From assembly GCA_038750655.1 (NCBI GenBank), contig JBCDGZ010000113.1:1-26616 (forward strand): 26,616 bases of DNA, read 5' to 3'. A model generated the notes under the pieces. It was not told where the DNA came from. It saw only the letters and a list, made by a program, of their open reading frames with translations, and did no database searches. Positions 1 through 8,290 of this stretch are shown in pieces (within the stretch, counting starts at the first letter, position 1; every line of letters begins with the position of its first letter). The stretch comes from JBCDGZ01 sp038750655 (GTDB lineage Bacteria > Bacteroidota > Bacteroidia > Chitinophagales > Saprospiraceae). A program made the translations under genes and the position numbers.

Positions 1-146
1 AAACACCCTGAATACATTGATAATTTATGCTATATGTTTGTTATAACTCAATGCCTCCGTTGATTTCTTCCGCGCGGACTACCAGTATCCCTGAGAGGGA
101 TTGTACGCCATGTTAGATAGAAGGCTCTTTTCTTCAGTAAGCCTAT
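1..146. other. Intergenic, no gene seen
   Basis: No convincing coding sequence. One plus-strand frame stays open from base 1 to a TGA at 61-63, but 20 codons is within chance. A small inverted repeat (ATCCCT at 87-92, AGGGAT at 96-101) is present. A second imperfect stem (about 115-126 with 140-148) is followed by a T run at 152-158, but that run lies inside the end of the minus-strand phosphoesterase gene, where it encodes its final Lys-Lys, so I do not call it a terminator. Confidence 0.4.
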
Positions 147-2006
147 CTAGATTTTTTTGTGTACTTGGAATTGTCGAATTACCTTGCGATCTGCCTCGAT
201 AGTCAGCAGGTAATGGCCCGTGGGCATCTCGCTCATGTCGATGGATTTGAGGAATTTGCCGGACCTTTGGTTGCGGTATTCGCTTTGGGAATGGGCGGTC
301 TGATGGGTATCAATCAGTCGGATGCGGACATCTCCTGGGGTATTGAGGGCGTAGAAGACTTTTAGCATGCCGGTTCGAGGATCGGGAAAAAGGCGCTTGT
401 AGTCCTGCCACTCGGGGGTAGGCAGAGCTAAGTTGCGGATGACGGGGAAGCCCTCGGAGGGAGGGCGGAGGTTGTGCACTAAGCGATAAGATAGATTCTG
501 GGCTTGGGTAATTTCCAGGCCGCTGTCGCAAATGGAATATTGGTTTTTACCGATACCCTGACCGTGGACGTGGGCAATGGTTTGGTAGTCCTCACCGTTG
601 GCGGCTCTTTGTAATTTGAAAAGGACACTGCGGCTGGGCTCATCGCGGGTTTGCCAGTTGAGCGATACACCATTGCCATCAACGTCGGCACTGAAATCCA
701 GCACCTCCATCGGGCGGCCCTGCGCCACATACTGCGAGCTGTAAGCGACCGGAATATCGCGAGGCAAGATACGAATCACTGCCTCGTCCTGCGGAGGTTG
801 CCAGATGTCCAGCCCTGCCGGTGGACTAAAAATATCGTCGGGCTGCACTGCTGCCACCTCGTCGGCATTATCCGTACGGATGGTGCGCGCCTCGATACCG
901 TCCCAGTCCACAAAAATCCATTTGAACTGATTGAAGGAGCCGCTGTAGCGCGTCCAGTTTTTGTTGTCGTCGTTGGGGCGGAGGGGGGCCCCCCAGCAAC
1001 CTTCGCCTAGATAGACCGTGCCGCGCTCATCGTCGCGGATGAAGCCCTCATCGCTACCGCGCTCCCGCGAGGGGCGGACCGGATAGGTCGCTTTGACGCA
1101 GTGGGCATCAGACTCCACCACTAGATTAACTTGGTATTTGTGAAACAGCGAGGCCCAATTGACGAGCTGGTCGTTGCGCTCGCGCTTGCGTCGGGTATGA
1201 GGGCGAATGGCGAAGTGGTACTGCGCGGTTCGCCAGCGCACATCCTGATGCTGCTCCAGGTCCTTTTGCAGCCAGGTCTTCTGATCGCCGCCGCAGGCGA
1301 TGAGCGAGTTGAGGGTATAAACCCGCAATAGGCTGCCTCCCAGGGTCAAGGCATAGTACACATTGCTATTGGGAACATCGAATAATTCGACCAGGGTTTG
1401 ATTGGAGTACTCGTGGTTGCCACGGGTGGCGACAATCGGAATCAGGCGGCCATCGCTAGTAATGGTATGCTGCCAATCGTCGAACCAGCCCCGCCACTGG
1501 CGTTCAATATCGCCGCCCGTCATATCTCCACCAAAAAGTACGCAATGGGGGCGCAGTTTACCCACCAGTTTATTAGCATTCCGGCGAGCCTCGCGGTAGT
1601 TGCGCGAGTCGCCTCCGGCAATAATGGAAAGCCGTTCGTAGGGGTTGTCGGGAGCGGTTTGGAAAGCCATTCGCTGACTGACGCCATCCGTATCGACAAT
1701 AATAAAATAATAGCGCGTATTGGGTTGCAGACCAGAGAGCCGCACAAAGTGGTTATGCATGCCTTTAAAGCGATTCTGGCGATCGGGCTTTTGGGAGAAT
1801 TGATACTGACTGCTTTGCGTCCCTCCGTCCGAGGTATCGTAATAGAGTACAGGATTGCTGCCACTGACTTGATTCCAACCAATGACCATTGTCGTCGAAG
1901 GATTGTCCCGCCACATGCAGCGGTACTTATCCGTTCGTCCATGGGTTAGAAGACTTATTCCCAAAAACACTAAAATCCACCCTATTCGCAAGCCAGCGTC
2001 TCTCAT
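147..2006 (-). CDS. Secreted purple-acid-phosphatase-like metallophosphoesterase with T9SS sorting domain
   Basis: The 619-residue product probably hydrolyses phosphate esters outside the cell or at its surface. Residues 1-23 are a signal peptide with a hydrophobic core. Residues about 28-118 resemble the purple acid phosphatase N-terminal fibronectin-like domain, ending in an NTRYYF strand. Residues 126-305 are a calcineurin-like metallophosphoesterase domain with GGD (D133), GGD (D161), GNHE (N197, H198), YHF (H264) and SDAH (H302), in the order expected for a two-metal site. Residues about 434-525 form a second beta-sandwich of the kind often placed before T9SS tails (VSLNWQT, YRLVHNL). 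Residues about 539-619 begin with LFPDP and match a type A T9SS sorting domain (MPTGHYLLTIEA near the end). Established knowledge: such tails direct export through PorSS/T9SS. The substrate is unknown. The GDxxY motif of classical purple phosphatases is GDSRNY here. The ATG at 2006 directly precedes the signal peptide. Confidence 0.85.
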   Translation of the reverse strand: MRDAGLRIGWILVFLGISLLTHGRTDKYRCMWRDNPSTTMVIGWNQVSGSNPVLYYDTSDGGTQSSQYQFSQKPDRQNRFKGMHNHFVRLSGLQPNTRYYFIIVDTDGVSQRMAFQTAPDNPYERLSIIAGGDSRNYREARRNANKLVGKLRPHCVLFGGDMTGGDIERQWRGWFDDWQHTITSDGRLIPIVATRGNHEYSNQTLVELFDVPNSNVYYALTLGGSLLRVYTLNSLIACGGDQKTWLQKDLEQHQDVRWRTAQYHFAIRPHTRRKRERNDQLVNWASLFHKYQVNLVVESDAHCVKATYPVRPSRERGSDEGFIRDDERGTVYLGEGCWGAPLRPNDDNKNWTRYSGSFNQFKWIFVDWDGIEARTIRTDNADEVAAVQPDDIFSPPAGLDIWQPPQDEAVIRILPRDIPVAYSSQYVAQGRPMEVLDFSADVDGNGVSLNWQTRDEPSRSVLFKLQRAANGEDYQTIAHVHGQGIGKNQYSICDSGLEITQAQNLSYRLVHNLRPPSEGFPVIRNLALPTPEWQDYKRLFPDPRTGMLKVFYALNTPGDVRIRLIDTHQTAHSQSEYRNQRSGKFLKSIDMSEMPTGHYLLTIEADRKVIRQFQVHKKI

Positions 2007-2144
2007 CGTAGGTCTTATTTGTGGGGATTCAAAATGTAGTTGGCCGTTGCAGCAGCAGCCTACTTATCATCTCAAAACCGTAAATTTAATCCGTAAATAT
2101 AAGATATTAAACTATTTTTTAATAGCAACATCTACATCCATCAT

Positions 2145-2192
2145 TTTGTACGAAATTTTTCGGGAAAAGGTTAACAAAATGTCGTAATTTTG
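2145..2192 (+). promoter_or_regulatory. Candidate glyA promoter
   Basis: TAATTTTG at 2185-2192 matches the Bacteroidota -7 element TAnnTTTG at all fixed positions. The -33 partner is unclear: TTTC at 2158-2161 gives a 23-base spacer, and TTTG at 2145-2148 is too far away at 36 bases. Transcription would start near 2199, leaving a 5' leader of about 45 bases before the ATG at 2243. The AT-rich stretch 2090-2160 is consistent with a promoter region. Confidence 0.45.
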
Positions 2193-2242
2193 CGCAGCCC
2201 CTTCCAATGCTAAATTTCATTACTATAGCTAAAAGAATTGAT

Positions 2243-3529
2243 ATGAGCCAGGATACGCAAATCACGCAGTTGATCCAAAAAGAATTGACCCGCCAACGTC
2301 AGGGCGTCGAGTTGATCGCCTCAGAGAATTTCACTAGTCAGGCCGTCATCGACGCGATGGGCAGCTGCCTGACCAACAAGTACGCCGAGGGCTATCCCGG
2401 TAAGCGGTACTACGGAGGCTGTGAGGTAGTAGATGAAATCGAGCAATTGGCGATCGATCGCCTCAAGGAGTTATTCGGTGCGGCTTATGCTAATGTGCAG
2501 CCTCACTCGGGTGCGCAGGCCAATGCAGCCGTCTTTCTAGCGATTTTGAATGCGGGCGATAAAATCCTGGGCTTTGATTTAGCACACGGCGGCCACCTGT
2601 CGCACGGCTCGCCCGTCAATTTTTCCGGCAAAGTCTACCAGCCCTTTTTCTACGGTGTCGAAGAGGACACTGGGCTGATCGACATGGACAAGGTGGAGGC
2701 CATCGCGCTGCGCGAGCGCCCCAAGCTGATCATCTGCGGGGCCTCGGCCTATGCGCGGGACTGGGACTACGCGCGCTTCCGCGCCATCGCCGATAAGGTC
2801 GGAGCACTGCTGCTGGCCGACATCGCCCACCCCGCCGGCTTGATCGCCGCCGGCCTGCTAAACGATCCTCTCCCCCACTGCCACATCATCACCTCAACGA
2901 CCCATAAAACCCTGCGCGGACCGCGTGGCGGCCTGATCATGATGGGCCAAAACTTCGACAATCCCTGGGGTCGGAAGACCAAAAAGGGCAACCCTATCAA
3001 GATGTCGTCCATCCTCAACAGCGGCGTCTTTCCGGGCATGCAGGGTGGCCCCTTAGAGCACGTCATTGCGGCGAAGGCCATCGCCTTTGGAGAGGCCCTC
3101 AAACCGGAGTTCAAAGACTACGGCATCCAGATCATCAAGAACGCCCAGGCCATGGCCCAGGCCTTCGTCAACAAAGGCTATAAGGTCATCTCTGGCGGCA
3201 CCGACAACCACTTGATGCTCATCGACCTGCGCTCTAAAGGCGTTACTGGTAAGCAAGCCGAGCAAGCCCTCGTCCGTGCCGATATTACCGTCAATAAAAA
3301 TATGGTTCCCTTCGATACCCAATCGCCCTTCGTGACCTCCGGTATCCGCATCGGTACGGCCGCCATTACGACTCGTGGCTTCAAAGAAGACGATTGCCTG
3401 CGCGTCGTGGAATGGATCGATGCCGTGATTGGAGATATTGAAAATGAAGCCTTGATTGCCAATACTCGCCGGGAAATCAATGCCTTTATGGAAGATTATC
3501 CCCTTTACGCAGGCGTCACCGTCTCCTAA
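2243..3529 (+). CDS. glyA: Serine hydroxymethyltransferase
   Basis: This cytoplasmic PLP enzyme interconverts serine plus tetrahydrofolate with glycine plus 5,10-methylene-tetrahydrofolate, and is the main one-carbon source. The 428-residue product carries the family landmarks: ELIASENF near residue 23, KYAEGYPGKRYYGG at 46-59, QPHSGAQAN at 86-94, HLSHGSPVNFSG at 118-129, DIAHPAGLI at 193-201, and STTHKTLRGPRGG with the PLP lysine at K222. An insertion of about 20 residues with a GRKTKKGNP core follows the PLP motif. I believe such an insert occurs in Bacteroidota homologues, but this needs alignment. I start at the ATG at 2243 (MSQDTQIT) because the in-frame ATG at 2207 adds twelve residues that SHMT proteins lack, and the TAnnTTTG box sits just before 2207. 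The gene converges on the glucanase-like gene. Confidence 0.97.
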   Translation: MSQDTQITQLIQKELTRQRQGVELIASENFTSQAVIDAMGSCLTNKYAEGYPGKRYYGGCEVVDEIEQLAIDRLKELFGAAYANVQPHSGAQANAAVFLAILNAGDKILGFDLAHGGHLSHGSPVNFSGKVYQPFFYGVEEDTGLIDMDKVEAIALRERPKLIICGASAYARDWDYARFRAIADKVGALLLADIAHPAGLIAAGLLNDPLPHCHIITSTTHKTLRGPRGGLIMMGQNFDNPWGRKTKKGNPIKMSSILNSGVFPGMQGGPLEHVIAAKAIAFGEALKPEFKDYGIQIIKNAQAMAQAFVNKGYKVISGGTDNHLMLIDLRSKGVTGKQAEQALVRADITVNKNMVPFDTQSPFVTSGIRIGTAAITTRGFKEDDCLRVVEWIDAVIGDIENEALIANTRREINAFMEDYPLYAGVTVS

Positions 3530-3537
3530 ACAGCAGA

Positions 3538-3559
3538 AGGGACACCCAAGGGCGTCCCT
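3538..3559 (+). terminator. Hairpin after glyA
   Basis: Nine bases after the glyA stop, AGGGAC (3538-3543) pairs with GTCCCT (3554-3559). One A/C mismatch follows and then further C-G pairs, leaving a very small loop. No strong T run follows (CCTAAAG), so it is a weak intrinsic terminator or a transcript-end-stabilising hairpin between the convergent glyA and glucanase genes. Confidence 0.5.
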
Positions 3560-3605
3560 CCTAAAGATCTCATGATTACTATCTCATCTTAGAGTAGGTA
3601 GGTAT

Positions 3606-4973
3606 CTAGGATACGGCCAGCTTCTTGCTGGAAACGGTTACCTTCTCCAAGGAGTGGATATTAATGTTGACTTGGGCACCTGATTCTACCCATACCTGCG
3701 ACTGACTTCCGTAGACATCGTCATAAGAAAGGGCGTAGGCCATGCCACCAGTGGCATTATTGTGCAGAATGGAGGAGAAGAAGAAGATCGGGAAGTTTTC
3801 GGTAGAGACCGCCTTTTCTCCCGGATTGGTACTTGATCCCAGGTAGAAATTCTGAGGATCGACCCAACTGGTCATTCCATCATCATTGTGCATCACACCC
3901 CGGCAGATGGAGACCATAATGGCCATTGCCGCAGGATCACTGCCCCAGAACTGTGCAGCACCACTCGTCGCGACATTACCCAACATCACAAAACCCCAGT
4001 CTACCTCTTCGCCATTGCTAGAGCCGACTTTATGCCAGTTGCTGGCATCGGTCATGTTTGGATTCGGCCAAGTCGCTACCGGGATGTCCAGCGTAGGTAC
4101 GGGCGTATATACCTGCGTACAAGCCTCGTCAGTAAACAGGCTGATCTGCGTTCCAGTGCTGTTCACCACTCCATAGCGAACATTCTTCTGGGTGGGGTAA
4201 AATTTATCGTAAAAAGAAAACTTACGGTTGGGCTTGAAGCATTCGTTTTTGATATAGCCATCGAGGAAGTGAGACACTTGGTTGCACTTTTCGGGGCTGG
4301 CCCAGTCGGCCCAGGCGGAAGCCTTGAAAGCCACGAGTCGCAGTACTTCCCCAGGATTTTTGACCGATTCGATCATCATATCCTTGAACAGGCCGGTATT
4401 GCCAAATTGCTGATCAGTAGAAGTAGGGGTAGGAATATTTTTGTATTCGTTGATGATGTCAGAGCGCTTGCAGGCCAGTCCGACGGTACGATTAGTGCCG
4501 GCGTGCGAGTCGAAAGCTTCTACGGTGTAAGAGAACCCGTAGAAATCTACGCAGGTAGGATTGAGGTTATACATCCCTGGAGAAGAGGTATCGAACTCAA
4601 TTTTATCCCACATCCGATCAACGCCATTGACAACGTAAGGAGTGGGAACAGAACCAGGTACCTTGCCAAAAGTGGGGCCAGAGGTTGCGGTAAAGGTGTC
4701 AAAGTCTTCGTAGGCCACCATGTAGATGCGGCCACTTTGGATGGGCGGTAAATCAACGCTGGTGCCCATGCTGAGTAGTTGTTGTAAAGTCTTGGAGGTT
4801 ACGCCGGACTGGTAGGAGAAAGAATCGCCCGTAACCATTTTTCCAGTAGTAAAATCGAGATAGCCAAATTGACCAGTAGAGGGATCCGTACCGAGTACGC
4901 TGATCCAGATTTGATCCTTGGACACACCAGTATCCAGGCATGAGAATGCCAACTTAATGGTAGGATTTGCCAT
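3606..4973 (-). CDS. GH64-like beta-1,3-glucanase family protein, no signal peptide
   Basis: The 455-residue product resembles glycoside hydrolase family 64 (laminaripentaose-producing beta-1,3-glucanases, thaumatin-like plus alpha/beta lobe). Family-like segments include GRIYMVAYEDF at 81-91, the DKIEFD...GMYNLN...VDFYGF series at 123-147, an alpha/beta region around 160-260, and MAYALSYDDVYG at 411-422, which matches the GH64 YxxPYDDV-type end. Acidic residues E126, D128, E152 and D155 lie where catalytic carboxylates would be expected, but I cannot assign them without alignment. I start at the ATG at 4973 (MANPTIKL); the upstream TTG at 4982 adds only three residues. Neither start gives a signal peptide or lipobox, and there is no T9SS tail. 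The gene is divergent from the sensor kinase operon. It could instead be a non-catalytic GH64-fold protein. Confidence 0.75.
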   Translation of the reverse strand: MANPTIKLAFSCLDTGVSKDQIWISVLGTDPSTGQFGYLDFTTGKMVTGDSFSYQSGVTSKTLQQLLSMGTSVDLPPIQSGRIYMVAYEDFDTFTATSGPTFGKVPGSVPTPYVVNGVDRMWDKIEFDTSSPGMYNLNPTCVDFYGFSYTVEAFDSHAGTNRTVGLACKRSDIINEYKNIPTPTSTDQQFGNTGLFKDMMIESVKNPGEVLRLVAFKASAWADWASPEKCNQVSHFLDGYIKNECFKPNRKFSFYDKFYPTQKNVRYGVVNSTGTQISLFTDEACTQVYTPVPTLDIPVATWPNPNMTDASNWHKVGSSNGEEVDWGFVMLGNVATSGAAQFWGSDPAAMAIMVSICRGVMHNDDGMTSWVDPQNFYLGSSTNPGEKAVSTENFPIFFFSSILHNNATGGMAYALSYDDVYGSQSQVWVESGAQVNINIHSLEKVTVSSKKLAVS

Positions 4974-5115
4974 AAAGTACAAAGTTTTTATGAAGTGAAA
5001 TAAAGGGGCAATAGGCCCGAAAAGTCTATTGGGTGTAGGAATTAGGTACGGTGCAGGATTCTCTCGCTCTACAGGTTGACTTTGGAAAGCAGGTGTTATT
5101 AAAGATAGGTTTATA

Positions 5116-5150
5116 CAAATATAAGAAAAAAATATTTAATATGTTGGAAA
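5116..5150 (-). promoter_or_regulatory. Candidate promoter of the GH64-like gene
   Basis: On the minus strand TATATTTG (plus strand 5123 down to 5116) is a full TAnnTTTG match. A weak TTTC -33 candidate lies at 5150-5147 with a 23-base spacer. The leader to the ATG at 4973 would be about 135 bases. That leader contains a small inverted repeat, CAATAG 5009-5014 with CTATTG 5026-5031. Confidence 0.35.
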
Positions 5151-5224
5151 ATTTATATCCCCCTCCAACACTAGCTTTTGACATCAAAATACCGATCGCC
5201 CAGGATTCTTTATCGTCTTCTGGC

Positions 5225-5254
5225 TTTGATTAGCATTAGTGAGTCTTATCTTTA
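5225..5254 (+). promoter_or_regulatory. Candidate promoter of the sensor kinase operon
   Basis: TTTG at 5225-5228, an 18-base spacer, then TATCTTTA at 5247-5254 (seven of eight against TAnnTTTG if the last base is relaxed). The start would be near 5261, about 40 bases before the ATG at 5300. This matches the Bacteroidota sigma-A pattern and is a by-eye call only. Confidence 0.35.
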
Positions 5255-5299
5255 TAGTCAACGAATGCCAGAAACTACTTAGTCCATTACTTCATCCAT

Positions 5300-8290
5300 A
5301 TGGATTCTAAAAGATTTCGAGCACTGGCCATTGGTGGCAAAATAGACGCATTGCTTACGCTGTCATTTCTATTGTTTGCGCTGAGTAGTACGGCTCAAAA
5401 CTACGCAATTGTAGATTTGGAGGCCCGTACTCCGCTTAAAGCAAGTACAATCTATGATATTAGACAGGATAAAGATGGATTTATCTGGATAGGCTCGAAT
5501 GCTGGGCTGATCCGGTACGATGGTATGGAGTTTAAGCACTTTACGGTCACCGATGGGCTGACTGATAATCAGATTTTTCACATCAACATCGACACCCAAA
5601 ACCATATTTTCGTGTACAACTACACGAACAAGGTCCACTATTATTACCAGGGGCAGATCAGCAATCCCTACAATAATCCAGCACTTGCGGATTTACAATT
5701 TGACGACATCCCACTTTCGGATTATGCTCCTGAGCAGCATGCTTTTCTATCCTCAGAAAGAGGGGCTAATTATTTTTTCTATATGCAACTGGATGACGGG
5801 CAGGTGATGCTAAAGGAACGAATAAGCTTTCCTGAAAAGAGAGAGCGATTATATGGGCTTTGCGCATCGGGAGATTACTGCTATGCTTTTACCATCTCCA
5901 ACACGCCGAATAGAAAGCGCAAGTATCATGTATATCACCAAACGACTCCCTTAAAATCTGGTGAATTATCCGATTCCTCTCCTACCGATAAGCCCCCGAT
6001 CCGCTATCAGGATACCCTGTTGCTTTTGAGCAACACCGATCGTAAGAGTCAGCTATTTTACTATACCATTCAAGCGGACCAGTCATTGGTATTTAATCGT
6101 GTCGAACAATTCGATGTGCCCATCAAAGCGGTATGGGCCTACGGTGATCAACTCTGGGCGACCTCTTATGCTGGTGGAGCCATGAGATTGAATAAAAAAG
6201 CCCCCCTAGATAACTTACTCCCGGATAAAACCATTAATGCTATTTTTGTAGATAGGGATACTAATCTATGGCTGGGGACGGAGACAGAAGGTCTTTATTA
6301 TCTTCGAAAACAGGAAGTCCTCAATTTAGGGCTAGTAGAATTACAGCTTTCGAAAGTCGTGATGTCGATTTGTTCGGGGGAAAAAGGAAAGGTCTTCATT
6401 GGGTTCAATAAACCCGCTATTGCTGAACTCCGCAACACTACTGTCCATCAATTTCACCCACTCCAGGAAGGCCATTATCCAACATCCAGACGGATTACGC
6501 AATTGATCCACTTGGGAGCAGACCGCCTGCTGTGCGGCACCGATGAAAACCAGTACCTCATTGATGGAAGCCCCTCAAGCCCAAAGGTACTGTGGGAGCA
6601 ATTAGGTGCCTCTACCCAATCCATGGCCGTCTCTGGAGAGGAGACCTACTGGATAGGAACAGACAATGCCTTGCATTTGCTCAAACCTGATCAGCCAGAC
6701 TCCCTAAGGCTTAAGGTGCTGAGGAAAAGAACGATTGCCCTACACCTCGATCAGGATAGTACGCTGTGGGTAGGTGCTATTGATGGATTGTCCTACATCA
6801 ATCACAACAGTATCAATAGCATTCCCTTCCCCCTCCCCACTCTAAAGTCCTACCAAATCAATGACATCGCTACTTGGCGTGCGAACATCTATCTGGCGAC
6901 TGAATATGGTTTGTGTATCATCAATCGAAATACGAAAGTGCATGTACTCCTCAGTGAAAAAGAAGGCTTGGCAGATAATCAGTGTAAGAAACTGGTATTA
7001 CAAAATGGGGTGCTCTGGGTGGCGACTTCTGCGGGCATCTCCGAGCTGCAGCTGGCCCCAGATGGCCAAAGCATTATAAAAACCCAAACCTATACCACCT
7101 TCGATGGCCTACTCTCCAACGATGTCAACGATCTGATGCTAAGAAACGATACCCTATGGGCAGCCACGAATGAGGGCCTGAGTATCTTCCCCCTGGCCAC
7201 CAAGCCCATCGCTCAGCCTCCGGTAATCAACATCGCCTGGGCCAGCACCAACCAAGTCGAACACGACATTTACCATCCCATCCAGCTACAAGCGCACAGG
7301 AATAATATCACCATCGCCTTCTCCGGCATGGCCTTCGGCGGCTCTCAACAAATGACTTATCAATACCGACTGCTGCCCAATAATACGGAATGGTCGACCA
7401 CCAATGAGCATACCCTCAACTTCTTCGAACTGCAAGCTGGGCAATACCGCTTTGAGGTGAGAGCAGTGAATGGCCAAGGGCTCATCAGTCAACAATCGGC
7501 CAACCTAGCCTTTGAAGTCCTCCCCACGCTCGTACAAACCTGGTGGTTCAAGACGGGCCTGTTTATCGTTTCTTTCCTAATCATCTGGGCAATTTTTTAC
7601 AATCGAGAGCAGGTCATCAAGAAGAAAATCGAATTCGAAAAAGTCGTTTCCCGCTTGGAGCTGGAAGCCATCAAAGCGCAGATCAACCCCCATTTCATTT
7701 ACAACAGCCTCAATTCCATTAAAAGGACGGTTTTAAAAAAAGAGTTTAACCGGGCAGAAACCCAATTGTCTCTATTTGCTGGACTCATCCGACAAACGCT
7801 GGTGCTCTCACAGCTCAACTTTATCTCCTTGAAAGAAGAAACTGACTATTTGCAGCAATACCTGGCCATGCAGAAAATCCGTTTCAAAGAACAACTGGAG
7901 TATCAAATCGACAGCCAGACAATCTCTACCCCAACTCAGGTGCAGGTGCCCACGATGCTCATTCAGCCTTTTGTAGAAAATGCGATCAAACACGGTAGAA
8001 ATGCTGCTCATCAAGGGGTTTCCAGAATCCGCATCCAATTTGTACTGCAAAATGACGCGCTCGTCTGTACAATAGCCGACAATGGGCCGGGATTGAAAAA
8101 GACGATGGCGCAAAATAAAACGGCGAGCTATGTTCCGCAGGGAATGCGCATCAGCTCCTCTCGCGAAAAAGCTTACAACAAACTGTACAATATCCGCATT
8201 ATCATTACAGCAGTCGATAAGAAAGACCTTGATCCGACGCAAAGCGGCACTTTGATTACGCTATCTATTCCGCAAAAAACAACCCCATGA
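5300..8290 (+). CDS. Beta-propeller sensor histidine kinase (LytS/YehU-type kinase domain)
   Basis: The 996-residue inner-membrane sensor has its sensing part in the periplasm. Residues 1-33 are a signal sequence ending in STAQ. Residues about 34-640 carry repeated two-component-propeller blades of the type DIRQDKDGFIWIGSNAGLIRYDG, with later echoes such as DTNLWLGTETEGLYYL and GVLWVATSAGISEL. Residues about 655-740 fit the Y_Y_Y (triple-Tyr) domain. One membrane helix lies at about 748-770, followed by a short coiled coil. The kinase part is of the His_kinase type: INPHFIYNSLNS with phospho-accepting H798, the N box FVENAIKHG with N894, and DNGPG at 927-931. Established knowledge: this architecture, with the kinase separate from its regulator, signals to LytTR regulators, and the next gene is one, overlapping by ATGA. 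The ligand is unknown. A sugar is possible given the divergent glucanase-like gene. Confidence 0.92.
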   Translation: MDSKRFRALAIGGKIDALLTLSFLLFALSSTAQNYAIVDLEARTPLKASTIYDIRQDKDGFIWIGSNAGLIRYDGMEFKHFTVTDGLTDNQIFHINIDTQNHIFVYNYTNKVHYYYQGQISNPYNNPALADLQFDDIPLSDYAPEQHAFLSSERGANYFFYMQLDDGQVMLKERISFPEKRERLYGLCASGDYCYAFTISNTPNRKRKYHVYHQTTPLKSGELSDSSPTDKPPIRYQDTLLLLSNTDRKSQLFYYTIQADQSLVFNRVEQFDVPIKAVWAYGDQLWATSYAGGAMRLNKKAPLDNLLPDKTINAIFVDRDTNLWLGTETEGLYYLRKQEVLNLGLVELQLSKVVMSICSGEKGKVFIGFNKPAIAELRNTTVHQFHPLQEGHYPTSRRITQLIHLGADRLLCGTDENQYLIDGSPSSPKVLWEQLGASTQSMAVSGEETYWIGTDNALHLLKPDQPDSLRLKVLRKRTIALHLDQDSTLWVGAIDGLSYINHNSINSIPFPLPTLKSYQINDIATWRANIYLATEYGLCIINRNTKVHVLLSEKEGLADNQCKKLVLQNGVLWVATSAGISELQLAPDGQSIIKTQTYTTFDGLLSNDVNDLMLRNDTLWAATNEGLSIFPLATKPIAQPPVINIAWASTNQVEHDIYHPIQLQAHRNNITIAFSGMAFGGSQQMTYQYRLLPNNTEWSTTNEHTLNFFELQAGQYRFEVRAVNGQGLISQQSANLAFEVLPTLVQTWWFKTGLFIVSFLIIWAIFYNREQVIKKKIEFEKVVSRLELEAIKAQINPHFIYNSLNSIKRTVLKKEFNRAETQLSLFAGLIRQTLVLSQLNFISLKEETDYLQQYLAMQKIRFKEQLEYQIDSQTISTPTQVQVPTMLIQPFVENAIKHGRNAAHQGVSRIRIQFVLQNDALVCTIADNGPGLKKTMAQNKTASYVPQGMRISSSREKAYNKLYNIRIIITAVDKKDLDPTQSGTLITLSIPQKTTP

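Noticed and set aside
115..158. Imperfect stem followed by seven T as a plus-strand terminator
   Set aside because: The T run is inside the coding end of the minus-strand phosphoesterase gene, the stem has a three-base bulge, and no plus-strand gene is visible before it.
2207..2242. Earlier ATG for glyA adding 12 residues
   Set aside because: SHMT homologues start close to MSQDT. The earlier ATG lies only about eight bases after the expected transcription start.
5044..5110. Four AGGT-containing repeats as possible LytTR binding sites
   Set aside because: Spacing (29, 18, 16 bases) is irregular, does not fit paired LytTR direct repeats about two helical turns apart, and the core is too short.
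5051..5233. 60-codon plus-strand frame between the glucanase-like gene and the kinase gene
   Set aside because: It covers AT-rich promoter sequence, has no recognisable domain and unlike-neighbour composition. The region is better explained by two divergent promoters.
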